From contig QILZ01000279.1 in assembly GCA_003233545.1 (NCBI GenBank), positions 1-5,887 on the forward strand: a DNA stretch of 5,887 nt, given 5' to 3'. The notes beneath the pieces are model-generated. The model saw only the letters and a list, made by a program, of their open reading frames with translations, was not told the DNA's origin and searched no databases. A program made the translations under genes and the position numbers. The stretch comes from Spirochaetales bacterium (GTDB lineage Bacteria > Spirochaetota > Spirochaetia > SZUA-6). Within the stretch, counting starts at the first letter, position 1. Each line of letters begins with the position of its first letter. Of the stretch, positions 1-4,402 are shown piece after piece.

Positions 1-11
1 AGAGACTTCCC

Positions 12-39
12 TTGACTTTCTCTGAAACTGTATTATCTT
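12..39 (+). promoter_or_regulatory. Predicted sigma-A-type promoter of the two-gene VWA operon
   Basis: A -35 box TTGACT (12-17) and a -10 box TATCTT (34-39) are separated by 16 nt. The same pair of boxes, CTTGAC and TATCTT, occurs before copA (4319-4348) with a 17-nt spacer, and in both places an ATACCCCC-type operator follows 38 or 37 nt after the -35 start. That shared architecture is the main support, because TATCTT alone is a weak match to TATAAT. Transcription would start near 46-47, giving a leader of only about 23 nt before the start codon at 70. Confidence 0.55.
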
Positions 40-49
40 TAAATTAGGG

Positions 50-66
50 ATACCCCCGGGGGGTGG
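50..66 (+). promoter_or_regulatory. Candidate CsoR-type operator upstream of the VWA operon
   Basis: The sequence ATACCCCCGGGGGGT begins at 50. Its core is a perfect odd palindrome, ACCCCC-G-GGGGGT, at 52-64. CsoR-family copper sensors are known to bind TACC/GGTA-flanked, C-run/G-run pseudo-palindromes such as the Bacillus subtilis copZA operator. The site lies just downstream of the predicted -10, over the expected transcript start and into the ribosome binding region, so a bound repressor should block expression. It is less symmetric in its flanks than the copA site: the right arm reads GGGTGG, not GGGTAT. CsoR identity is inferred, and a persulfide-sensing paralogue (CstR type) is an alternative. 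Confidence 0.5.
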
Positions 67-69
67 TGT

Positions 70-1350
70 ATGAAAGCATTAGCAAAAATCTTTGCCGGAT
101 TTTTAAAGCTTATAAGTCTCTTTTCCTCCCGGCTGTTATACCGGAAAAAAGAAACGGTAAACCAGCCATGGTTCCGGGAGCGGGTTTCTCTGTTGGAGAG
201 GTTAAGGGATACGTCGGAGGATCTGGGTACGGCAGACTTTGAGCTTTCAGCTGAAGGGAGGAAACAGCGTCCGGTGCAGGCCCGTATTTATATCGCCTCG
301 GCCCGGGTTATAAAAACGATTGCAGATACCCTTTGTATCCACTTAGTTACACGCAGTCTTCGACGACAAACACACCGCAGTTCCCCTTTTATGCATATTC
401 GCCGCAAAGTGCCGGTAAAAAGTGATTGGGTTGCGCTCATAGAACGTACTACCTCTTTGTACCGGGATGTATTGGCGCTTATAGAAAAAGCCAGGGGGGA
501 AACCGGTCTTTTTTCCTTTCCGGTTCCTTTTGTACGTTACGAGTTTATAGGCCCCTTTGAACTCGGAGCGGATGACCTTTTCGTTCTCCGGGAGGCAGAG
601 CAGAATCTTAATGAGATCTATAGTACGGATCTTAAGCTTGCATCGGGTAGCCAAAGGAAACTGCTGGCTCTGGCGGCTCGGCTCAGAATAAAAACGGCGA
701 CAATAGAGGCTATTATATCGGAAGTACCCAGACGTGCACCTGAGCTTCTGTGGACGTCCCGGTTATACAATGAGATATTTCTCCTCTGGCTGCTGGCGGC
801 TCAGGAGATAGAAAGCCCTGGTATTACCCGTTCTGTTTCCCTTTCCTCTGCCAGTCTTAATCCGGCGGACATTTTTCTCATGACCGATCCGATTGCCAGA
901 GCCCGATACGAGCGGGAAGGAACGCTCAGTCTTCTGGAGAACGACATTCGTTACGAGGTCATGCGGGAGCAGCCGTGGCAGGAGCAGGACCTGGACTATC
1001 TGAGGCAGGTTAAAATTCTGGAAGTCCGCCGTATTATCCACAGGCTGGCCTCTTTCTGGAGCATAAGTCCTCATCAATCTGTTTACAGGGCTTTAAAACG
1101 GGGTGAGTTCTGCCTGGCAGGCAAAAGCTGCAGGTTTAAAAAAGGGCAGGACATTGTATGGGCGTGCCCCATGATGCGGGATTTAGCCGGAATAGATGTC
1201 CCGGTACTGATCGGTAACTTCCAGTCTCAAAGGATCGGTAAACTATGCGGTCAGATGAGAAATTCAATGCTGGGCAGGAGAGTGAGCTTATCAAGCTTAG
1301 GGGAACAAAAAGAAGATGCCTGCAGGGAGGATCATTATGAAAAAAGATAA
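70..1350 (+). CDS. Uncharacterised protein sharing a Cys/Met module with the downstream VWA protein
   Basis: This 426-residue protein belongs to no family I recognise. Residues 1-24 form a hydrophobic or amphipathic segment with interspersed lysines, followed by a basic stretch. It could associate with the membrane but is not a classic signal peptide. The middle (about 115-250) reads as predominantly helical and charged. Residues about 265-402 match residues 185-332 of the next gene product: both have LENDxRxEVMR, WxExDL, SPH, CxMxRD or CPMMRD, and LCGxMxNSMLG. Here the conserved residues are C366, M368, C393, M396 and M400. The VWA domain of the partner is absent. The start at 70 follows a GGGTGGTG ribosome binding site that overlaps the candidate operator. 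The end overlaps the next start by 14 nt, which suggests translational coupling and perhaps a complex of the two proteins. The operator suggests metal control. The reading frame is long and its paralogy makes it clearly real, but function is unknown. Confidence 0.88.
   Translation: MKALAKIFAGFLKLISLFSSRLLYRKKETVNQPWFRERVSLLERLRDTSEDLGTADFELSAEGRKQRPVQARIYIASARVIKTIADTLCIHLVTRSLRRQTHRSSPFMHIRRKVPVKSDWVALIERTTSLYRDVLALIEKARGETGLFSFPVPFVRYEFIGPFELGADDLFVLREAEQNLNEIYSTDLKLASGSQRKLLALAARLRIKTATIEAIISEVPRRAPELLWTSRLYNEIFLLWLLAAQEIESPGITRSVSLSSASLNPADIFLMTDPIARARYEREGTLSLLENDIRYEVMREQPWQEQDLDYLRQVKILEVRRIIHRLASFWSISPHQSVYRALKRGEFCLAGKSCRFKKGQDIVWACPMMRDLAGIDVPVLIGNFQSQRIGKLCGQMRNSMLGRRVSLSSLGEQKEDACREDHYEKR
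1325..1330 (+). promoter_or_regulatory. Ribosome binding site that sets the VWA gene start at 1337
   Basis: GGGAGG lies 6 nt before the ATG at 1337. An in-frame ATG at 1316 would add seven residues but has no comparable purine-rich sequence at the right distance. The site lies inside the end of the upstream gene, fitting coupled translation. Confidence 0.7.
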
Positions 1351-3028
1351 GATTTTACAGGAACATGATATCCGTCTGATTTCGAAGCTTTCGGAGCTTT
1401 CCGGGCTGGGGCTGACCGGCAGTAACTATCATGCCATTATTCTGCTGCCTGCAGTCTACGTGGCTTTAGCCGGGAATAAAATTACCGAAAAGCAGAACCA
1501 GGAGTTCATCAGTGCGGTCGACTGGTTAGGTCTTACCGGTGGAGAAGAAGGCGGTCTGGTTTTTAAATGGCTGTCGGAGGGCGTCCGGGGAGACTTAATG
1601 GAAGAAGGAATAAGAGCGCTCTTTCTGTTGGTGGTAACGGCTCCCCACGCTTTTCCGGGCAGAAATACCCGCAGGATAATTGCGTTTGCAAAGAGGGTGG
1701 CAGGGGCTTCTTACCGAAAATCAGAGAAGTACCCCGGAGGGAGTTTCCGGCAAAGGGCTGCACTGAGGAAAGTCCGGATGATTCTGCAATCGATTCGGGG
1801 ACCATGGTGGACCAGGCCTGCTAAGATCATGTACAGGCATATTACGAACCGGAAAATCGTGGATGATGCTTCCGGAATATCCGCTTTCCCGGCCTCGGAT
1901 CCCTTTCTCTTTACTTCCCCCGGGGCGATCAGGGACTATAAGGCCGGTAAGTTTAACAAGGCAGACGGTTCTCCATACCTGCTTGCCGACCTGGAAAATG
2001 ATCTGCGGACAGAAGTCATGCGGCTGGGGGACTGGAGGGAAGAAGATTTACACTTTCGTGCTGTTCTGGAACGCCTGACGGAGAAAGGGCTGATCGAAGA
2101 CACCGGTCTTTACTGGAATGTCAGTCCCCACAGTGTAATCTATCTAATCAGGCATAACGTAAAAATCCGCATTCTCGGCAGGGAGTACCGGCTGAGCCAG
2201 GGAAAGTATCTCGCCTTCCAGTGCCGGATGGCCAGGGATGCACACAACCTGGACGGACCTTTTATCACAGGGCTTTTCGCCCCTTATTCGGAGTCCATGC
2301 TCTGCGGGGAAATGGCTAACAGTATGCTGGGGAAGGGGCGAAACCAGTCCCAGGTTCAGGGGCCCGGGAGCAGAAGAAACGGTCCTCTCCCGGAAATAGA
2401 CCTTTCCGGAATGCGGATCGATCAGTCCGTGCGGGTGATATATTTACTGATCGATACATCGAGCTCCATGTTCGGCAGGTCTTTGGAGCAGGCAAAGACC
2501 GCTCTTTTCTCTTTTCTGCAGTTAATTGTTCCCTCTCCCGGATTGCGTGTGGCGATAAGAAGTTTCAGCACGAAGCCCGGGCGGCTTAATGGTTCTCTGT
2601 TAAAAAGCTTTACCCCGGCTGCAAAGGCACTGATCCTGAAAGAGGTAAATAAGCTTCGGGCCGAGGGCTCGACCGCACTTTTTAAGACAGTCAGGGAAGC
2701 CCTGGATGACATCCAGATCAGCTTTTACGATCACTCAGCCAACCGGTTTTTTCTGATCGTATTAAGCGATGGTCAGGATAACCAGGGTCTGCAGTCCTAC
2801 GGCTATCGTACAAAAAGCGGAAAAGCGGCGCTTGCTCAGCGTATGACGGATTTTCGCAATGCGGGAATCATCGAATATCTGCCCCTGGCTTACGGGGGAC
2901 GGATAGAGAGCCTCGAAGAAATCGGCGGAACAGATTTTCATGCAAGAATAGTCCGGCCGGAAACCATCGTTCAGAGCTTCGTCGACATAGGGCAATACGT
3001 GATGATGGGGATGCCCTGCGGACAATGA
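1337..3028 (+). CDS. VWA-domain protein with intact MIDAS and N-terminal Cys/Met module
   Basis: The protein is 563 residues long from the start at 1337, or 570 from an in-frame ATG at 1316. Residues 1-180 are unrecognised, with hydrophobic stretches near 31-46 and 93-102. Residues about 185-332 are the module shared with the preceding gene, with C296, M298, C323, M326 and M330. A Gly/Ser/Asn/Gln-rich linker (about 333-352) follows. Residues about 364-555 are a VWA domain. Its MIDAS is complete: D373-x-S375-x-S377, T446 in the GSTALF segment, and D478 in LSDGQDN. Such domains bind a divalent cation and usually a protein ligand, often within complexes. The tail ends MMGMPCGQ. No signal peptide is evident, so it is probably cytoplasmic. 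It is the second and apparently last gene of the operon, since the next gene is convergent. Classical VWA partners such as a MoxR-type AAA ATPase are not in the window. The VWA assignment is secure, but the biological role is not known. Confidence 0.92.
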   Translation: MKKDKILQEHDIRLISKLSELSGLGLTGSNYHAIILLPAVYVALAGNKITEKQNQEFISAVDWLGLTGGEEGGLVFKWLSEGVRGDLMEEGIRALFLLVVTAPHAFPGRNTRRIIAFAKRVAGASYRKSEKYPGGSFRQRAALRKVRMILQSIRGPWWTRPAKIMYRHITNRKIVDDASGISAFPASDPFLFTSPGAIRDYKAGKFNKADGSPYLLADLENDLRTEVMRLGDWREEDLHFRAVLERLTEKGLIEDTGLYWNVSPHSVIYLIRHNVKIRILGREYRLSQGKYLAFQCRMARDAHNLDGPFITGLFAPYSESMLCGEMANSMLGKGRNQSQVQGPGSRRNGPLPEIDLSGMRIDQSVRVIYLLIDTSSSMFGRSLEQAKTALFSFLQLIVPSPGLRVAIRSFSTKPGRLNGSLLKSFTPAAKALILKEVNKLRAEGSTALFKTVREALDDIQISFYDHSANRFFLIVLSDGQDNQGLQSYGYRTKSGKAALAQRMTDFRNAGIIEYLPLAYGGRIESLEEIGGTDFHARIVRPETIVQSFVDIGQYVMMGMPCGQ

Positions 3029-3034
3029 CCCGAG

Positions 3035-3111
3035 CCGGAGTAAGGCCATGAATTGCCGTAATCAGGCCGTGTGGTACGGGAAGCTGCGGTAGGTTATTCC
3101 GCCTTATCCGG
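3035..3111. repeat. Imperfect inverted repeat between convergent genes
   Basis: CCGGAGTAAGGC (3035-3046) is complementary to GCCTTATCCGG (3101-3111) except for one bulged base. About 54 nt lie between the arms. The 86-nt gap at 3029-3114 separates the converging ends of the VWA gene and the flavoprotein gene, where a two-way terminator would be expected. There is no T-run and the loop is long, so a terminator function is weakly supported. I see nothing else in the gap. Confidence 0.2.
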
Positions 3112-3114
3112 TTG

Positions 3115-4129
3115 TTAAATTCCGAGGTAACGCTTCTCCAGGAAACCTGACAAAAATCTATGGGAAACGATTCTTGCACCTATTTCGAGGTTTCTTTCCG
3201 GCACCTTAAGAATTATGTTTTGTAAACGAAGCAGCCAGGAGTACTTTACTTTTGGTTCCAGAGCAGACCTGGAATATTTCTCCAGACCCTCATCCATGGT
3301 GATTTCTCCCTCCAGTATTCTCCGGATAATTTCCCCGCATTTAACACCGTACTTTATACACCTTCTTATACCTTCGCCGGTAAGGGGTAGAGTCTGCCCC
3401 TGAGCACAGCCCACTATAAATACGTTATCTATTACCGGTTCCTTAAGAGAGTAACAAAAAAATCCGCCATGGACTTTTCTGCGGCGGATCCGGTACCTTT
3501 CCAGAAAAACATCTAACCTGTTTAAAAGCTTTCTCTCTCCCCTGTAACTTGCCACACCAAACCTGGAAAACTCACCGCAGGGAAATATCCAGCTGACTCC
3601 ATTCTTTAGAAATTCCGGTTCATAAAAGAAATGGAAATTTTCTTCTCTGTAAGGAACCTCTGTTTCTATACCGAAACTCAACATGTTTCTGTGCACATAC
3701 CCGGGTTTTAACTTCTCGGCTATAAAAGCTCTCCAGCCGGTAGCATCCACAAGTATTCCGGAAGTAAACTTTCCCCTGGATGTATGAACGGTAAATAAAT
3801 CGTTTTTTTCTATCTTTATAACAACCGCTTTTAGAAATTCAGCATTTGTTCCGGAGTAAAGTTGGGAGCAAAACCGGAAGTAATCGAAGGTACAGTAAGG
3901 TAAAGTGTACTTGCCGTTTGTTAACATGGAGAGAAAATATGTCGGAAACCTGAAGAACAGAATCTTTACACCCGACTCCTTCTATCACATCGAGAGGTGC
4001 TCCGCAGGCAGAAATTTGTTTTTTTCCAATATCCGCCATATCGATGAGAAGAACCTTTCCCTTTAACTTCGATGCAACGGAAAGACCGGCAAAACTAGCT
4101 CCTGCGATAATTACATCGTATTTTTTCAT
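3115..4129 (-). pseudogene. FAD-dependent oxidoreductase, geranylgeranyl reductase-like, frameshifted
   Basis: Two overlapping frames together make one flavoprotein of about 337 residues. Frame one starts at 4129 (MKKYDVIIAG), chosen over an ATG at 4153 because AGGAGG (4143-4138) lies 8 nt upstream. It carries the Rossmann dinucleotide motif GASFAG (residues 10-15) and the acidic end of strand two (LLID). It goes off frame near 3916, where one extra base (or two lost) sits between codons AAA and GGC. Frame two continues from about 3915 to the stop at 3115-3117, with an ILVDATGW segment (about 125-132), a FG(I)E...FHFFYEPEF..GVSWIFPCGE region typical of geranylgeranyl reductase-family flavoproteins, and GCAQG...PLTGEGI (about 240-253), equivalent to the usual GDAAG...GEGI FAD site but with Cys replacing Asp. 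Members reduce isoprenoid chains or act on unknown substrates; the substrate here cannot be told. The gene is divergent from copA and has its own promoter and a candidate CsoR-type operator. The break may be real or an assembly error. Confidence 0.85.
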
Positions 4130-4137
4130 AAAAATAT

Positions 4138-4143
4138 CCTCCT
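4138..4143 (-). promoter_or_regulatory. Ribosome binding site of the flavoprotein gene
   Basis: On the minus strand AGGAGG lies 8 nt before the ATG at 4129. It favours that start over the upstream in-frame ATG at 4153, and the Rossmann fold then begins at residue 4 or so, as is usual for this family. Confidence 0.75.
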
Positions 4144-4177
4144 GCTGCAGCAATTACCTTTTTTCTTCATGCCGTAT

Positions 4178-4193
4178 ATACTCCATGGGGTAT
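4178..4193 (-). promoter_or_regulatory. Candidate CsoR-type operator upstream of the flavoprotein gene
   Basis: The minus strand reads ATACCCCATGGAGTAT, a 16-nt palindrome with one mismatched pair (4182/4189). It shares ATACCCC and GTAT ends with the copA operator core ATACCCCCCTGGGGTAT. It lies downstream of the predicted -10 of this gene, in the expected early transcribed region, the same relative arrangement as at the other two promoters. Regulation by a CsoR-family repressor is inferred. Confidence 0.5.
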
Positions 4194-4209
4194 TTATCCT
4201 CTTAACCCT

Positions 4210-4237
4210 ATTATACCAAACACTCTGCTGTTGTATA
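4210..4237 (-). promoter_or_regulatory. Predicted promoter of the flavoprotein gene, extended -10
   Basis: On the minus strand TGGTATAAT (4218-4210) is a perfect extended -10 element. TATACA (4237-4232), 16 nt further upstream, is a fair -35 box. Transcription would start near 4203, about 74 nt before the gene start, and would immediately cross the operator at 4193-4178. Confidence 0.6.
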
Positions 4238-4319
4238 CTAACAATAATAAATAATATTCTGGTGTTTAGGGACCTTTACAGATTTGTTTCCCCCCCATTA
4301 CTTTTCTGAAATAAATGTC

Positions 4320-4348
4320 TTGACAAAGAGCGGGATAAAATATATCTT
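4320..4348 (+). promoter_or_regulatory. Predicted copA promoter
   Basis: A consensus -35 TTGACA (4320-4325) is followed after 17 nt by TATCTT (4343-4348), matching the layout before the VWA operon. The -10 box forms the outer end of the left arm of the long palindrome, so a bound repressor would touch it. A second possibility is the extended -10 TGGTATAAT in the right arm (4373-4381), which would give a leader of only about 15 nt and has no good -35 box. The first is preferred. Confidence 0.65.
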
Positions 4349-4387
4349 ATTATACCATACCCCCCTGGGGTATGGTATAATAAGATA
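4343..4387. promoter_or_regulatory. 45-bp palindrome containing the copA CsoR-type operator
   Basis: Two perfect 21-bp inverted arms (4343-4363 and 4367-4387) flank the 3-nt spacer CCT. The centre, ATACCCCCCTGGGGTAT (4357-4373), fits the TACC...GGTA, C-run/G-run form of CsoR operators. Its place between the promoter and the start of a copper ATPase gene makes copper control very likely. The arms extend well past a normal operator, to TATCTTATTATACC and its mirror. The transcribed part can fold into a hairpin (at least CCATACCCC with GGGGTATGG) ending just before the ribosome binding site. No CsoR gene is present in the window. Confidence 0.8.
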
Positions 4388-4388
4388 C

Positions 4389-4398
4389 GGAGGTGATC
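4389..4398 (+). promoter_or_regulatory. copA: Near-perfect extended Shine-Dalgarno sequence of copA
   Basis: GGAGGTGATC pairs over ten bases with the 3' end of bacterial 16S rRNA and lies 4 nt before the ATG at 4403, with the GGAGG core 9 nt away. It fixes the copA start and begins one base after the palindrome, so hairpin formation could affect its accessibility. Confidence 0.85.
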
Positions 4399-4402
4399 TA
4401 TT

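Noticed and set aside
1567..2078. Plus-strand open frames inside the VWA gene (1567-1824, 1863-2078).
   Set aside because: They are out of frame within a well-supported gene, have low-complexity Arg/Gly/Pro-rich translations and no independent start signals.
3035..3111. Two-way Rho-independent terminator between the convergent genes.
   Set aside because: The arms pair only with a bulge, the loop is over 50 nt, and no T-run follows on either strand. It is kept only as a low-confidence inverted repeat.
2422..3179. Minus-strand open frames opposite the VWA gene (2422-2712, 2762-3049, 2868-3179).
   Set aside because: They lie opposite a gene with a clear VWA domain, show no recognisable domains and lack supported ribosome binding sites, so they are shadows.
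4290..4296. Run of seven C residues in the intergenic region.
   Set aside because: No partner G-run or dyad lies at a suitable distance; it appears to be a simple homopolymer.
4259..4325. CueR (MerR-type) or CopY operator before copA.
   Set aside because: No TACAnnTGTA CopY box and no long 19-20 nt spacer with CueR-type dyad is seen. The -35/-10 spacing is 17 nt and the C-run/G-run palindrome fits CsoR better.
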